Under the pieces are notes generated by a model, which did no database searches, was not told the origin of the DNA, and saw only the letters and a list, made by a program, of their open reading frames with translations. A DNA stretch of 64,000 bases from Apium graveolens (Eukaryota > Streptophyta > Magnoliopsida > Apiales > Apiaceae), in the NCBI RefSeq assembly GCF_009905375.1, contig NC_133657.1, forward strand, positions 64,358,219 through 64,422,218. Reading direction: 5' to 3'. The position numbers and the translations under genes were made by a program. Shown here one piece after another: positions 8,773-21,764 of the stretch (its first letter is position 1; every line of letters begins with the position of its first letter).

Positions 8773-11682
8773 AAGGAGGTGCCCAACTTACAAGATATTC
8801 CAGTAGTCAAAGAATTTGAAGATGTATTCCCACAAGACCTTCCGGGATTACCACCTGATAGAGTGATTGAATTTGCTATTGAGTTGGCCCCAGGGACGGC
8901 GCCAGTTTCAAAAGCACCTTACCGGTTAGCCCCGTTAGAAATGAAGGAATTAGCTATCCAATTGCAGGAACTCTTGGATAAGGGTATGATAAGACCCAGT
9001 GTGTCTCCGTGGGGAGCACCAGTTTTATTTGTTAAGAAGAAAGATGGGAGCATGAGGTTGTGCATAGACTATCGAGAGTTGAACAAGCTAACCATAAAGG
9101 ACAGGTACCCATTGCCTAGAATAGACGATCTGTTTGACCAGCTAAAGGATGTTGTTTATTTTTCCAAGATCGACCTGAGAACTGGATATCACCAACTAAA
9201 GATTAAACCCGAAGATATTTCCAAGACAGCGTTCCGTACCAGGTATGGGCATTATGAGTTCTTGGTAATGTCCTTTGGATTAACCAACGCCCCAGCGGCT
9301 TTCATGGATTTAATGAATAGAGTATTTAAGAAGTACTTGGACAAGTGTGTGATAGTTTTTATCGATGATATTTTGATCTACTCCAGAACTGAGGCAGAAC
9401 ATGCAGAGCATTTGAGGATAGCTCTAGGAATACTCAGAGAGGAACAGTTATATGCCAAATTCTCGAAGTGTGAATTCTGGCGGAATGAAGTACAGTTTTT
9501 AGGACATGTGATCAATAAAGAAGGAGTATTGGTCGACCCCTCCAAGATAGAGGCGGTCTCAAATTGGGAAAGGCCAACCACACCCACAGAGGTAAGGAGT
9601 TTCATAGGATTGGCCGGCTACTATCGAAGATTTGTACAGGACTTTGCGAAGATCGCAGCCCCTTTGACACGACTTACTCGTAAGACAGAGAAGTTTGAAT
9701 GGACGGAGAAATGCGAGAACAGTTTTCAGGAATTAAAGAAAAGGTTGATAACGGCTCCGGTATTGGCATTGCCGGACGGAAAAGGAGATTTTGTGATATA
9801 TAGTGACGCGTCGCACAAAGGATTAGGATGTGTGCTTATGCAGCACGGTAGAGTTATTGCGTATGCGTCGAGACAACTGAAGGAATACGAGGTTAGATAT
9901 CCTACTCATGACCTTGAGCTCGCGGCAATAGTATTTGCTTTAAAAATTTGGAGGCACTACTTGTATGGAGAGAAGTGCGAGATTTTCACAGACCATAAGA
10001 GCCTCAAGTACATATTTACGCAGAAAGAGCTCAACATGCGCCAGAGGAGATGGTTAGAACTAATCAAGGACTATGATTGTGAGATTCTCTATCATCCGGG
10101 GAAAGCCAATGTGGTGGCTGATGCCCTTAGTAGAAAGGAAAGACTCAGAATGATAACGACTTCGGAAGAATTAATGAGAGATTTTGAGAGAATGGAAATA
10201 GAAGTAAAGGTAACCGGAACCGGAACTGAAAAGCTTTTTGAGATCTCAATGCAGCCAGAGTTATTGGAAAAGATTAGATTGTGCCAGGAGAAAATAATGA
10301 ATGAAGGCAGAGAGTCAATGACTGGAGAGGAGATTCATACTGAGAAAGATGATAAAGGGATAATGAGGTACTCCTACCGAATTTGGGTTCCGAATGTTCA
10401 AGAACTTAAAGATGAGATTTTGGATGAAAGCCATAGTTCCAGGTATTCCATTCACCCGGGAAGTACCAAGATGTATAGGGATTTGAAGGAATATTATTGG
10501 TGGCCCAACATGAAGAGGGACGTAGCAGAATGGGTAAACAAGTGTTTGACTTGCCAAAGAGTAAAGGCAGAGCACCAGAGACCCAGTGGACTTTTGCGAC
10601 CCCTGGAGATTCCCGAATGGAAATGGGAACGGATAGCGATGGATTTTGTTGTAGGCTTGCCAAGGACGAAAGCCAATTACGACGCCATTTGGGTAATTAT
10701 AGACCGACTGACAAAGTCAGCTCATTTCATTCCTATCAATGAGAGATACACAGTCGATAGACTGGTGGACATTTACCTTAAGGAAATAGTGACGCGACAT
10801 GGAGTCCCAGCGTCCATTGTCTCAGACCGAGACCCCAGGTTCAACTCCAGATTTTGGAGGAGCTTTCAGGAATGTGCGGGGACCAAGTTAAATATGAGTA
10901 CCGCGTACCATCCCCAAACGGATGGACAGAGTGAAAGGACCATCCAGACACTAGAGGATATGTTGAGAGTCTGTGCAATAGACCTTAAAGGAAGTTGGGA
11001 TGATCACTTGCCGTTGATCGAGTTTTCTTATAACAATAGCTTTCATGCTAGCATCGGAATGCCGCCTTATGAGGCCCTGTACGGAAGAAGGTGTCGATCT
11101 CCCTTATACTGGGATGAAGTAGGAGAGCGGAAGATGCTCGGACCCGAAGTGGTCCAAAGGACCAAAGATATAGTGGATCTTATCAGAGGGCGACTTGTAG
11201 CAGCCCAAGACAGACAAAAGAAATATGCAGACCTAGCCCGAAAGGACAAGGAATATGAAGTAGGGGGCTTAGTACTGCTGAAAGTATCCCCTTGGAAGGG
11301 ATTAATGAGGTTCGGAAAGAAAGGAAAACTAAGCCCAAGATACATTGGACCTTTTGAGATATTAAGACGGATTGGAAAGTTAGCTTACGAGCTAGCCCTA
11401 CCCCCTAATTTGCAACAAGTTCATAATGTGTTCCATGTGTCAATGCTAAGGAGGTATCATCGGGATGCCAGGCACATAGTGGAGTACGAGCAGGTGGATA
11501 TACAGCCAGATCTAACTTACGTGGAGAAGCCAGTAAGGATTATGGATAAGAAGGAGCAGGTGCTTCGGAACAAAGTGATCAAGCTAGTCAGAGTACTATG
11601 GCAGAATCATAATGTGGAAGAATCAACTTGGGAACTAGAGAGCACAATGCTAGAAAAGTACCCCCATTTGTTTTCTGTTTGA
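8773..11682 (+). CDS. Element B pol: RT, RNase H, integrase, chromodomain-like tail
   Basis: Continues the gag frame after the TAG at 8770 and stays open to TGA 11680-11682 (about 969 codons). [17 protein letters not shown] and [10 protein letters not shown] (catalytic Asp-Asp at 9364-9369). The normally invariant MPFGLTNAP reads MSFGLTNAP (TCC at 9271-9273). RNase [11 protein letters not shown] near 9799 and TDHKSL. Integrase: HHCC zinc region near 10452-10560 ([13 protein letters not shown]), catalytic DFVVGLP, SDRDPRF and SERTIQT, and a GPF module ([17 protein letters not shown]). The last ~45 residues ([18 protein letters not shown]) match the chromodomain tail of Tekay-type integrases. 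Without suppression of the upstream stops it cannot be made as gag-pol. Confidence 0.9.
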   Translation, partial: KEVPNLQDIPVVKEFEDVFPQDLPGLPPDRVIEFAIELAPGTAPVSKAPYRLAPLEMKELAIQLQELLDKGMIRPSVSPWGAPVLFVKKKDGSMRLCIDYRELNKLTIKDRYPLPRIDDLFDQLKDVVYFSKIDLRTGYHQLKIKPEDISKTAFRTRYGHYEFLVMSFGLTNAPAAFMDLMNRVFKKYLDKCVIVFIDDILIYSRTEAEHAEHLRIALGILREEQLYAKFSKCEFWRNEVQFLGHVINKEGVLVDPSKIEAVSNWERPTTPTEVRSFIGLAGYYRRFVQDFAKIAAPLTRLTRKTEKFEWTEKCENSFQELKKRLITAPVLALPDGKGDFVIYSDASHKGLGCVLMQHGRVIAYASRQLKEYEVRYPTHDLELAAIVFALKIWRHYLYGEKCEIFTDHKSLKYIFTQKELNMRQRRWLELIKDYDCEILYHPGKANVVADALSRKERLRMITTSEELMRDFERMEIEVKVTGTGTEKLFEISMQPELLEKIRLCQEKIMNEGRESMTGEEIHTEKDDKGIMRYSYRIWVPNVQELKDEILDESHSSRYSIHPGSTKMYRDLKEYYWWPNMKRDVAEWVNKCLTCQRVKAEHQRPSGLLRPLEIPEWKWERIAMDFVVGLPRTKANYDAIWVIIDRLTKSAHFIPINERYTVDRLVDIYLKEIVTRHGVPASIVSDRDPRFNSRFWRSFQECAGTKLNMSTAYHPQTDGQSERTIQTLEDMLRVCAIDLKGSWDDHLPLIEFSYNNSFHASIGMPPYEALYGRRCRSPLYWDEVGERKMLGPEVVQRTKDIVDLIRGRLVAAQDRQKKYADLARKDKEYEVGGLVLLKVSPWKGLMRFGKKGKLSPRYIGPFEILRRIGKLAYELALPPNLQQVHNVFHVSMLRRYHRDARHIVEYEQVDIQPDLTYVEKPVRIMDKKEQVLRNKVIKLVRVLWQNHNVEESTWELESTMLEKYPHLFSV

Positions 11683-11702
11683 TTCCGGGACGGAATCCTT
11701 TT

Positions 11703-11715
11703 AAGGAGGGGAGAC
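11703..11715 (+). promoter_or_regulatory. Polypurine tract of B
   Basis: AAGGAGGGGAGAC directly before the 3' LTR TG; primes plus-strand DNA in this family. The preceding GATTCCGGGACGGAATCCTTTT block is shared, with changes, by A (before 17703) and E (before 48652), which shows their relatedness. Confidence 0.88.
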
Positions 11716-13866
11716 TGTAATAACCCCAAAATTTTTCAACTTTTTGTAACCCTTGTGAATAGTGTTTTAGCTGAATGAAGAAACTTTTCATGCCACACTA
11801 TGTAGGGGTTCTGTTATGGATATTCTGGGATATTATTAGTACTCTATGAAGTATATAAGTGTATGTAAAGATCGTCAGAATCCAATTCCGAACACTTTGG
11901 TTTTTCCCGGAAATCCACAAGATACGGAGAGAATTGAGTATAAGGTAACAGGATAAAAAGAATTTAAATTAAAGGATTATAATAGAGGATCATAAAAAGG
12001 AATATAATGTATTGAGAAAGGTTAAGGGAACCTAAGTAATAAGATCCCGGGTATGATCCTTCAAACGATAAACGAGAACGAAAGTTAAGCGAACCGTATA
12101 ACAGATCAGCGGTCATTAGGAAAACGATTAGGAAGTTAATCAAAGGGATTAGTGGGAATGATGTCATCCAACCAATAGAAAGAGGACAAGGAAGGGAGGA
12201 TGACATCATGAGGATGACATAAGCATGACATGGGAAGGAAGGAGGTGTGGTAGCTTTGTAACCACACAATTTCAAGGGCAAGAAGGTAATTGACTAAATC
12301 AAATACAAAACAAGTCAACCAAGCCAAGTAAAAATCATTCTCATCAAAAATCAAAAAGCAACCAAGGCATTAGTTCTTCATTGCTCTCGGCTTTCTTGCT
12401 TTTTAAAGGCAAGATTTTTCAAAATCCAAGATCCAAACTTCCTAAATTGGTAAGATAATTCCCTAATCATCTTCATGCTTAGTTAGGACTATATCATGAG
12501 TTTAAGCCATTAATTCTTTCTCAATCTTCTTCATTTAATCAAAGAAGAAGACAATGAATAGTGTTTTCAAGTTTTTAACTTGAACTTTTTCTTGTTTTTC
12601 TTGAAGATCCAAGCATTCTTAAGACTTCTCCAAGCTTCTTAAGGCTTCCTAGCTCCACCCACCACTTCAAGGAAGGTATACCATCTCCAAACTCTAGATT
12701 CCTATATATTATAAGATGATTTTGATTAGTGGGTTGATATTGTAGCTTGTTGTTATGATTTAGAGTTTGGGATTTGGAATGGTAGTGAAATGGAATGGTA
12801 ATTGTTGTGGTTTTGATTTAAAGGAACTTAAGTATGATTAAAGTTAAGTTTAGGCATAAGTATGAATGATTAAATTGAATTGGTTGGGGTTGTTATGATG
12901 TGATAAGGATGGATGTTGGTTGTATGTTGGATTTGAGGTTGGTTTGTGGTTGGTTTTGTATGGTTTAAAATTTGGAAATCGCGTAAACATAGCCGTCGTA
13001 ACGTCCGATTTTCTTTGGACTGTTTTTGTGCATAGCATTAGGACACGAGAACCCCCTGCTAGATTATGACCACTGCCATGTTTAGATAGCTCATGTTACG
13101 AGCTTCGTTTTGATATGTAGTTCGTTCGATTCCGATGCACGGTTTAGGAGAAACGACCGTTTCAAGTAATGGCGTTTCGCGAATGAAACTTTTTCCTCGC
13201 CTTACTTTGAAATGTAGGTTAAAGACCAAAAAGGGTTAATTAATGTATGAAACATTTATGGTAAGTGTGTTAGGCAGTTGGTAAGACATTCGCGAAGGAA
13301 TCGCTTTAAAACTCGTAAAGGTTAAATTATTAAAAATGGTGGAGCCGCGGGTACCCGAGCGACTTAAGCAAATCAGTGAGCGCAAAACAAGCGTTAGAGT
13401 CTAAGTTAGGTAAAGTATAGATTTACAAGTGATTTTGGTTTAATTCCAACTTACTTGTTGTTTATAGGATATCAGACTCGTCCCGAGCCTTTCTCACCCC
13501 CAAGTCGCTCAGGCAAGTTTTCTACCCGTTATACTGTTGTTGTGATGTATATGTGTATATGCATGATCTTGTGATAAATGCATATTTGTTATTAGCAAAT
13601 TCTTGCGATATATTGTAGCATGTGATATGGTATATATGCATGCCTGTTTCGTATTCTTGATTTATATATCTGTTGGTTCAAATGCTTATTAGTTGCATAA
13701 TACCTATGCTAGAGATAAGCGGTATTTGCGTATACCCTTAGTATAGGGGATCAAAAAGGTGAAACATTTTCTAAAACCGGGAGGCGAGGCTCCCGAGTAT
13801 AATATATATATATACATATATATATATATATGAATGGTTTTTAAAACTATTAATCGAATAAGATTT

Positions 13867-14127
13867 ATTAATTGAATATTTATCCGAGGACTTATGGCTC
13901 CTTTTATTTTATTAATTGAATATTATTTGAATATTCATTCGAGGGCTTATGACTCAGTTTATTTTATTAATTGAATATTATTTGAATATTCATTCGAGGA
14001 CTTATGACTCCTTTTATTTTATTATTTGAATATTATTTGAATATTCATTCGAGGACTTATGACTCAGTTTATATTATTTAATGAATATTATTTGAATATT
14101 CATTTGAGGATCTATGACTCCGATTAT
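13867..14127 (+). repeat. 55 bp tandem array in B 3' LTR
   Basis: Same five-unit array as at 3815-4075, with one or two substitutions, following an AT run at about 13800-13831. Confidence 0.87.
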
Positions 14128-15293
14128 TTGCTGAGATATATTCTGTATTTTATTAAAGAATAATGTTTCGATAATCAAACTTATTTTCGATTATTCAAAT
14201 GAAGATAATACTTTCATATAAGTATATCTTTGGTTATTTAATACTCGTTTCAAGTATAAATTTTAATACTTCTACTTCAATTATTTTTATAAAGATTATT
14301 CTTTATGGGAATATTATTTAATTAATAATATTCAGTCATTTTCTAAATATTCTGGGGACTGATTTACTTCATTAAATCAGCTTTACTCCAAACACTCTAT
14401 AAAGTGTTTTCGAGTCTTCAAAATGATTTTTAAAAGTTAGAGCGGATCCCAAAACTCATTTTATATTTAAGATCTTCCTTTTTAAGGGGATTTAAATACT
14501 CGCTTAAAACCTGAGGGATCCGGCTCTGTGGTGTATTTTATATTCGCAACAAGGTTGCAGTTTTGGTAAATGAATTGATTACTTACCCAACGTTCGGGAA
14601 GTAAGTCCATCTATTGAGTCGGCATAAGCAACATGGGCTCAGTGGGCGTCCATGATAGTGTAAGTGGCTCAGTGGGAGTCCATCAAATGCATAAGTGGCT
14701 GAGTGGCAGTCCAGCATAGGTCCTAATGCGGCCAGGGTGATGACCAGTGGGGAATTCGTCCATCTACTAGTAGAAAAGGTTACTTATGGGTATCTTTGCC
14801 TGATCAGCAAGATATCTGGTTTATGCCAAAATTCTTTTCCTTTCCAAAATTCATTGGATGTTTCAAACTCTGTTCATACTTTACATAACAGAGGTTCCAG
14901 GAAATGTTTTAGAGATATATATATGTGGATATATATATATATCGGGACTAAATAAAGTATCTCATAACTTTTTCATTCAATAATATTTCAAAGATTGAAT
15001 CTATTCAAGTCTTAACTTGTGGTCTCATCTATGGGATGTTTTTCTTAAAACTTATAATACTTTGAACGGTGGTAGTTCAAGTAGCTTTATAAATGATATA
15101 AGTGTGGTGAAGTATTGGTAACTTCATTCCTTGTTCTTACTTATATCTAGTAAGTAATTATCTTACACACGATAAAGATTCTAGTGAGTATCCATTTAGA
15201 TACTTATATTATTGTTATCACTATGTATTATCTTGTGAGCTGTATGGCTCACTCTTGCTTTATTTCTTCATCACACAACAACAGTTAGGAGAG

Positions 15294-15395
15294 ATGGCCA
15301 GACTCCAGCAGACCCAGCGCAAGCGCGTGGGAAGCGCCCCGCGTCTTCCCGATGATGTTGTAGCTGCTATAGCTGCAGAGGTAGATCCATTGTAG
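15294..15395 (+). CDS. LTR-borne H3-tail-like short ORF (B 3' LTR copy)
   Basis: Same 33-codon frame as at 5243-5344 with no coding difference, preceded by the GGCTCACTCTTGCTTT box (15246-15261) and followed by GAG|GTAGAT at 15380/15381. It is a copy by LTR duplication; transcription starting in this LTR would leave the element. Confidence 0.4.
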   Translation: MARLQQTQRKRVGSAPRLPDDVVAAIAAEVDPL

Positions 15396-15686
15396 TTCAG
15401 ACCATCTACTTTTGAGAATCAAATTATGTATAATTATAACTTGTGGCAGATAATGGCAATTAACTGTAAATTATCAAGTAATCATTTTGGGTTGTAATAA
15501 TTTTAAATTGTGGATTCAAAGACTTGTACTTATTTCAATTTCATCTCTGAGACTATAATGGGTTGTGGTGTGTGTTAGTATGGGGTCACAGCATGAGGTT
15601 ATTTATTATTAATTAAGTGAAGTGATATTGTGGAAAGAAAGACCGTGACAACCCGGATCCCCGACCCCGGATCTGGGGGTGTTACA

Positions 15687-15691
15687 GAATC
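15687..15691. repeat. Target site duplication of B, right copy
   Basis: GAATC after the terminal CA of the B 3' LTR, matching 1658-1662. The A reading frame continues directly after it. Confidence 0.93.
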
Positions 15692-17682
15692 AAAAGTTTG
15701 AATGGAGTGCAGAATGTGAGGATAACTTTCAAGAGTTGAAGCACAAGTTGGTAACAGCTCCGGTGTTAGTACTACCAGATGATCAAGGGAACTTTGTAAT
15801 ATTCAGCGACGCTTCACATAAGGGTTTGGGTTGTGTGTTGATGCAACACAGTAAAGTGATCGCTTATGCGTCAAGACAGTTGAAACCGCATGAGTTAAAG
15901 TACCCGACGCATGACTTGGAACTAGCCGCCATAGTGTTCGCACTTAAGATTTGGAGACATTACCTCTACGGAGAGAAGTGTGAAATCTACACGGATCACA
16001 AGAGTTTAAAGTACATTTTTACTCAGAAAGAGCTCAATATGAGGCAGAGGAGATGGCTGGAATTGATCAAGGACTATGACTGTTCGATAAATTACCATCC
16101 TGGAAAGGCGAATGTAGTGGCTGATGCTCTAAGTAGGAAGGGGAGACTGAATATGATGATAACATCAAAAGAGTTATCTGAAGGAATCGAGAGATTTGAA
16201 CTGGAACTTTGTGCTTGCAGAAAAGTTGAGGAAGTTTGTCGTGCAATGACCTTTCAGCCAACACTAGTAGAAAAGATAAAGAAATGTCAAAAAGAAGTAA
16301 TGGAGAAAGAGAAAAATCAGTTATCTGGAGAGGACATTAATACTTAAAGGGATGAGCAAGGGATACTAAGGTTTTCATCCAGAATATGGATTCCTCATGT
16401 ACCTGAATTAAAGAATGAGATCCTCCATGAAGCCCAAAATTCGAAATTTTCAATCCACCCGGGAAGCACCAAGATGTATCGAGACTTAAAGAAGAACTTT
16501 TGGTGGCCAAATATGAAGCGAGACGTGGCAGAATGGGTTGCGAAGTGCTATACTTGTCAGAAAGTGAAGGTAGAACATCAACGACCAAGCGGATTAATTT
16601 AGCCCCTGAAGATTCCAGAATGGAAATGGTAAAATATCGCTATTGACTTTATAGTAGGACTACCGCGAAGGAAATCCGGGCATGACGCAATATGGGTTAT
16701 AATTGATCATCTTACGAAGTCGGCGCATTTCCTTCCAATAAACGAGAAGTCGTCATTGGACAAGTTGGTTCATCTGTATGTGCGCGAAATCGTACTGAGG
16801 CATGGAGTACCCGTATCAATAGTTTCAGACAGAGATCCCCGATTTAACTCGAGATTCTGGAAGCAATTTCAGGAATGTCTTGGCACGAAGTTGAATATGA
16901 GCACGGCGTACCACCCGCAGACTGATGGCCAGAGTGAAAGGATAATTCAAACAATTGAAGACATGTTGCGCAGTTGTGCAATCGATTTTGCAGGAAGTTG
17001 GGACGACCATTTGTCATTGATTGAATTCTCTTACAACAACAGCTATCATTCCAGTATCGACATGCCACCATACGAAGCTTTGTACGGGCGAAAATGTAGA
17101 TCTCCAACAAGTTGGGATAAAGTAGGAGAAGGAAGAATTCTCGGCTCGGAATTGGTACAACAGTTGCATGACTCGGTCAAGTTAATTCAGAAAAGGTTGC
17201 TTGCTGCTCAAGATAGACAGAGGAAGTATGCGGATCCAACGCGTAAGGATGTTCGATTCCAAATTGGCGAAGCTGTGTTGCTGAAGGTGTCACCTAGAAA
17301 AGGGTTGATGAGATTTGGCAAGAAAGGGAAGTTAGCATCTAGATACATAGGTCCTTTTGAGATTTTGAGTCAAGTGGGAAAGGTGGCCTACTAGTTGGCC
17401 TTATCACCTCAGTATCAGCATGTGCATAATGTGTTCCATGTGTCGTTGCTTAAGAAGTACAATCCTGACGCTAGCCATGTGATAGAATATGAACCTGTAG
17501 AAATTCAGGCAGACCTGTCATTTATGGAGCAATCGGTTAAAATACTCGACTGGCAAGAGAAAAGCCTTAGAAATAAGTCAGTAAAGTTAGTAAAAGTGCT
17601 TTGGAGGAACCCTAAGGTCGAAGAATCAACTTGGGAGTTAGAGTCTGTTATGCGTTCCCGGTATCCTCATCTGTTCTCTTAG
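15687..17682 (+). pseudogene. Element A RT end, RNase H, integrase and chromodomain-like tail (broken)
   Basis: Continues the frame cut at 1662. It holds the RT connection, RNase H ([36 protein letters not shown]), the integrase zinc region ([19 protein letters not shown]), a core with [12 protein letters not shown] and [11 protein letters not shown], a GPF module and the chromodomain-like tail ([13 protein letters not shown]) ending at TAG 17680-17682. Stops: TAA 16345-16347, TAG near 16600, TAA in the WKW*-like stretch near 16629 and TAG 17392-17394. The motifs remain recognisable, so decay is moderate, older than B but not ancient. Confidence 0.9.
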
Positions 17683-17702
17683 ATTCTGGGGACAGAATCC
17701 CT

Positions 17703-17716
17703 TAAGGGGGAGAGAA
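17703..17716 (+). promoter_or_regulatory. Polypurine tract of A
   Basis: TAAGGGGGAGAGAA between the conserved GATTCTGGGGACAGAATCCC block and the LTR start. Confidence 0.75.
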
Positions 17717-18327
17717 TATTACAACCGGTATTTTCGTGTAATATTATTTGTGGATTTGGTATAATATTAAAGCCGAATGAAATATATTCAATGATTGTAC
17801 GTTTGTGTGAGTGAAAATTTCTGCATTATAAATTTGCTTTATGTAGTATATAATTTTTTAAAGCAAGAGTTTATTTAATTTCTTTATTTTTGATTTATAA
17901 GGAATATTCTAAGCCTAGGAAAAATTTTCTTTTAAAAGGTATTTTGTTCACAAATTTTGAAAATGATTTTATAAAGTCTCTAAAAATCCAAGTTATTTTA
18001 TGGTATAAATTTTATAATTTTTGAACTTGTATTTTATTTTATAAAAATAAATCATTATAAATTTTAGTTGTCATATTTAGCAAATTACAAGAAAGCCCTT
18101 GCATGCAAACCACCCTCTCATTCTTTTCAAGGACAAAGAGGACAATTCCAACCACACTAACTCTTATTTTTCTAGCCAATTTCCTTCTTTACCCTTGCAT
18201 GCAAAATGAACCAAGTATAAGTGGAGGGATAGTCTTGTCAATTCTCCTTTCCACTCAAATTTTGTCAAATCAAATACCATAAAACAAGCAAAGTGTCATG
18301 ATCATTTTCATACTCCACCCACAACTC

Positions 18328-18384
18328 ACTTTCTCCTCCCTCCCTTCTCCCTCCTCTCGGCCCTCCTTCCCCCCTCACTCTCGG
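18328..18384 (+). promoter_or_regulatory. Pyrimidine-rich patch in A LTR, possible core promoter or leader
   Basis: Almost pure C/T over about 55 bases (CTCCTCCCTCCCTTCTCCCT...), followed by leader-like sequence. Pyrimidine patches mark many plant core promoters. B has a related CTCTCGGCTTTC in its possible leader near 2332. No clear TATA box was found nearby, so the role is tentative. Confidence 0.35.
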
Positions 18385-21300
18385 GTTTAGCCGAGAACCA
18401 CCCCTCCTCATTTTTCTTCATTCCTCAACCAAGCTTCTACTCTTTATACAAGTAAATGTTATTTCCCATACCATGATCATTCATATTTCAAAGAGTTTTG
18501 AATAGAAAGTTTAAGTTTTGAAGTTGCATGTTAAGGTTCTAGTTGAAACTCAAAGTACAACCTTGATTCTTATGAGTTTAGGGTTGTTTTTGAGAGGACT
18601 ACAAGGAATGGAGAAGTGCCAAGTCTTGAGAGGGAAACTCTTGATGATTAAATGGTCATTCCCATCCATTTCATTCGGCCATGACCATATGGGAGCCGAA
18701 TGAATGGTCCTTAAGACTATTCTTGTTGCTTAAATCAATTTTTGCATGTTTATGTGATAATGACTTGAATTTTATGGTGAAAATTTTATAAAACTCTTTG
18801 CATGCTAAGTGATCATCTAGGTATAGCTTATTCTAGGCTTGCATGTCAATTTTATGATAGAATATATGTAGAAAATGTGTTGTTTTGGTTTGCAAAACCC
18901 AAAGACATGCATGCATGTGGATTTCTCTTAGAATGTTGTAAGATTTTGATCATTTGGAAAGATTTTGTTAGTGAGCCTTAATTTCAGTAGGAATAATGTG
19001 TTAATATTGATTTATTCTTCTTGTTGCATGGTAATAATTCATGGTTATCTTTTATAAAAATGCATATCTTGTTATTTCAAAAGCATGAAGATTTGTGATT
19101 TGTGAAGTGTAGTTTCTTTTGTTTTGCCATAATTGTACCTTAGGTAAGGATGATCTCACCCAAGGTTATTTTGAGAATAAGGGAGTTAGTTCAGTAGATT
19201 ACCATGTTTATGTCTTGGTTTGAGTATTGGGATGTTGGTAGTTGAGTTTGTCAAGTCAAAACCTTGGAGAAAGGAGAGTTATAGTTTCTGCAGAAAATCA
19301 GTTTAGAACCCTGAGGTTTAGAGTGAGTTTTGATCATGTCATTGATGGGAACTTTGAGGCCCAAGCCACCAGAAGTTAGTATTGGGAGTATATAAAAGGT
19401 TTTAGGTGTTGGTTGGAGGTTTGCATGTCATTTGGTTAGGTGCACAAGTAGAATAACAAAATCTGTCCAGTAGGGAACAGTTTTGTTGCAACTTAGAAAT
19501 AGGGAGATTTGACCATGTCATGGGTAGGCCCTCATTAGGCCCTGTTGGGCCTTAGTTAGAGGGAGTATCAAAGAAGTTTTTTCAACCATAGTTCATAGTA
19601 TATGAGTTAGAACCATGTGTCACAAGTTAATTCAAGTCAGGGTGTTTTCTGCCCAGAAAAACAGGGGAACCTTGGACTTTTAGCTTAGGCCCAAGATGGC
19701 CCAAGCCAGGCCCTTGAGCCACATCAAGTTTGTGAGATGCCCTTAGGTCAGGAGAGTCTTGTGTAAAAGTTTTGAAGGAAAACTTGTAGTTTAAGAGTGT
19801 CTAATGCACTCAAGAAACCATAGTTGTCATTCTGAAATTTGCACCAGTGAGCACTTTCACTTATCACATAGTTTTAGAATGCTTAGAAGTGAGTGTTAGG
19901 TCGACCACCATAGTTGTAAGATAGTATAAGGTCAGTAGAGAAAAAGGCACAAGTGAGGGTCAATAGGTTTTGGATAGTTTAGGAAAGGCACATCGAGTTA
20001 GGAAGCCAAAATTAGAAGACCTTGTCTAGTTTAGCGACCAAGTGACTTAAGTTGTGAGTCGAGATCATCCAAGCCTAGTGTTGCATTATGGTATATATGG
20101 TGTTATTGGTATTAATATATGATATGTGATTATGTGGCTATGTGTGTACTTTCGTAATTTAAAAGTGAATATAAAATTAGGTGCATATAGGCCTAAGTGC
20201 CATCCGTGTTTAATTTCGGGTTGTAAATAGGTTAAGTTAGTGAGAATATATTATAATGAGGATTATTATTTATTTAGGATCTCGAGACGAGGGAAAACTT
20301 GCCATAAAGGTCGAGTGAAGCTCCAGTTGCTCCTACCAGTCAGACCAGACCAGCCTTTCTCAAGGCAAGTGATTCAACTTGACCTTCGTATCTACTGCTA
20401 ATAATTCATACATTACTACAACTATCCCTGTCATTTGATATATTAAATCAAGCGTATCTTACGTTTATCTTTGAATCATATAGGAATGCCATGAACCCTC
20501 GAGAACGTATTGCAAGTAGTTCAAAAGTCTTATTCATGATAGTATACTAAACTAATTTGAATGCCATGATAAAGGAAAGGGTAGTTACCACTCTTAGTTG
20601 ATTCTCTTGATTAACATGCTGATGATTCCTAAGTATTGATATCTCATCCTGATACTTGAACCCATATAGAACCTTACCTTGATACCTGAAAGCCAGATAT
20701 TTATCAAAGTTGTCCCTAATTGATTGATACCCCTCTTTCTTATCCTAAAGCTTGTCAATTCTGATATATCCTAGGCTAAAAATCATTTCTTCATACCTTA
20801 ACACCCTTAGTATTCATGAAGCTTACATCCTTGAAGATCCAGCACTTGAACCTTGATGAGAAACCATTGCTTTAAGCCCAATTTGGCATTTCCCTTCATG
20901 ATATCCAATAGCCTCACTAAATTCCCTTGTCCAAACTTTGATATACGAAAACCATTCAGTTACTTTAATAGAGTATAGTTTTGTGAATCGTGGCCCTGAG
21001 ATTTAATACCATATTTCCCGTATTTCGAGTTGATATATAATTCCTTGATAAAGATATTTACTGTAAAAAGAGATTTTGTCTTAATTCGGCATCAGTTTTT
21101 TTCTTTTGAAATGAATAAAATGTGGGTTTTCAGTCCCAAAGGGGGATAAATGTTTTCTTTGAATGGTGGATCTGGACTGAGACGCGAGTCCTTTCCACAC
21201 TTATATTAGGCTTAAAAGTTGCCTAGGGATTCCCATTAATGTTTTAGAACCCAGCGAGGTTCGGGATTACTTCGCGGCTGATCACCGGCTGTAATCCGTA

Positions 21301-21524
21301 GCGTCCTAAAATAATTTTGATTAAGACATGATTTTTTGAAATTTGTTTTGATACAAGTAAAAATGATGCCATTACCCAATGTTTTATCTCTCGTTATCTC
21401 AGATTATGTCTTCCCATTGACATTCTTTAATTTATATCTCGATTTATGTTTTGTATCGTATTGTTAGCACTTGTTGAGCATTTGGCTCACTTCTTGCTTT
21501 ACCCTGATATTACAGCTATCAGCT

Positions 21525-21764
21525 ATGGTTAGATTCAAGCAGACTGCCCGTAGGACCTGTGATGCTGATGCTTATGTTCGAGCTCAGGTAGAATTAGTAA
21601 TAATAGTTTGTGTGAGGACTCGGTATTTAAAATCAGATGTAATAGTTGGTAGTGTTGGGCTGTTCCAAACCCTAAACTGTAAGATCTTGGAGTTGGTTGT
21701 GTATTCTTCTTTTAAGAATATTGTAATAGTTATATTTAATTTGCTGTTTAAGTTGGGGGCGTGA
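21525..21764 (+). CDS. LTR-borne ORF with histone-H3-tail-like start (A 3' LTR)
   Basis: ATG nine bases after a predicted acceptor (TTACAG, 21515/21516; branch-like CTCAC at 21486-21490). The start MVRFKQTARRT shares M, R and the run KQTAR with the H3 tail; Lys4 is kept and Lys9 is Arg. CAG|GTAGAA after codon 21 (21587/21588) is a donor-like site in phase 0, as in B. Unspliced, the frame runs 79 codons to TGA 21762-21764 at the LTR edge, hydrophobic and without known similarity, so the part beyond the donor is probably intronic. Confidence 0.4.
   Translation: MVRFKQTARRTCDADAYVRAQVELVIIVCVRTRYLKSDVIVGSVGLFQTLNCKILELVVYSSFKNIVIVIFNLLFKLGA

Larger units (their letters stand above)
1663..15686 (+). 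mobile_element. Element B: complete Tekay-like Ty3/gypsy retrotransposon
   Basis: Complete 14,024 bp element bounded by TG...CA LTRs of 3973 and 3971 bp and flanked by GAATC duplications. It has an initiator-Met tRNA primer binding site, an extra ORF, a gag-pol frame ending in a chromodomain-like tail, and a polypurine tract. Comparing the LTRs by eye gives about 30 substitutions plus small indels in AT runs, so the insertion is recent (under 1% divergence). It sits in the RT-RNase H region of A in the same orientation. Two nonsense codons in gag-pol make this copy probably non-autonomous, although it could be mobilised in trans. Confidence 0.95.
11716..15686 (+). repeat. Element B 3' LTR
   Basis: Near-identical copy of the 5' LTR (3971 against 3973 bp), beginning TGTAATAACCCC and ending GTGTTACA. 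Differences are scattered single bases plus changes in AT runs and homopolymers. The tandem array is at 13867-14127 and the donor-like AAATTG|GTAAGA at 12449/12450. The last 300 bases hold the copy of the micro-ORF. Confidence 0.95.

Noticed and set aside
10315..10676. Minus-strand ORFs opposite the B integrase
   Set aside because: Shadows of the long plus-strand pol frame.
1663..15686. Duplicate assembly as an explanation of the two ~4 kb near-identical blocks
   Set aside because: Blocks have TG...CA ends, flank a primer site and a polypurine tract, and are bordered by identical GAATC with the A frame continuing across; this is a true LTR insertion.
1..17682. Assignment of A or B to Ogre/Tat because of the extra ORF before gag and long LTRs
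   Set aside because: The tail with a chromodomain-like end, the short atypical knuckle and the initiator-Met primer site fit Tekay-type chromoviruses, and gag-pol has no Ogre-like RNase H duplication that I can see.
21588..21764. C-terminal hydrophobic part of the A LTR ORF as a membrane protein
   Set aside because: It lies beyond the conserved donor-like site and has no counterpart in B, where the frame stops after four codons.
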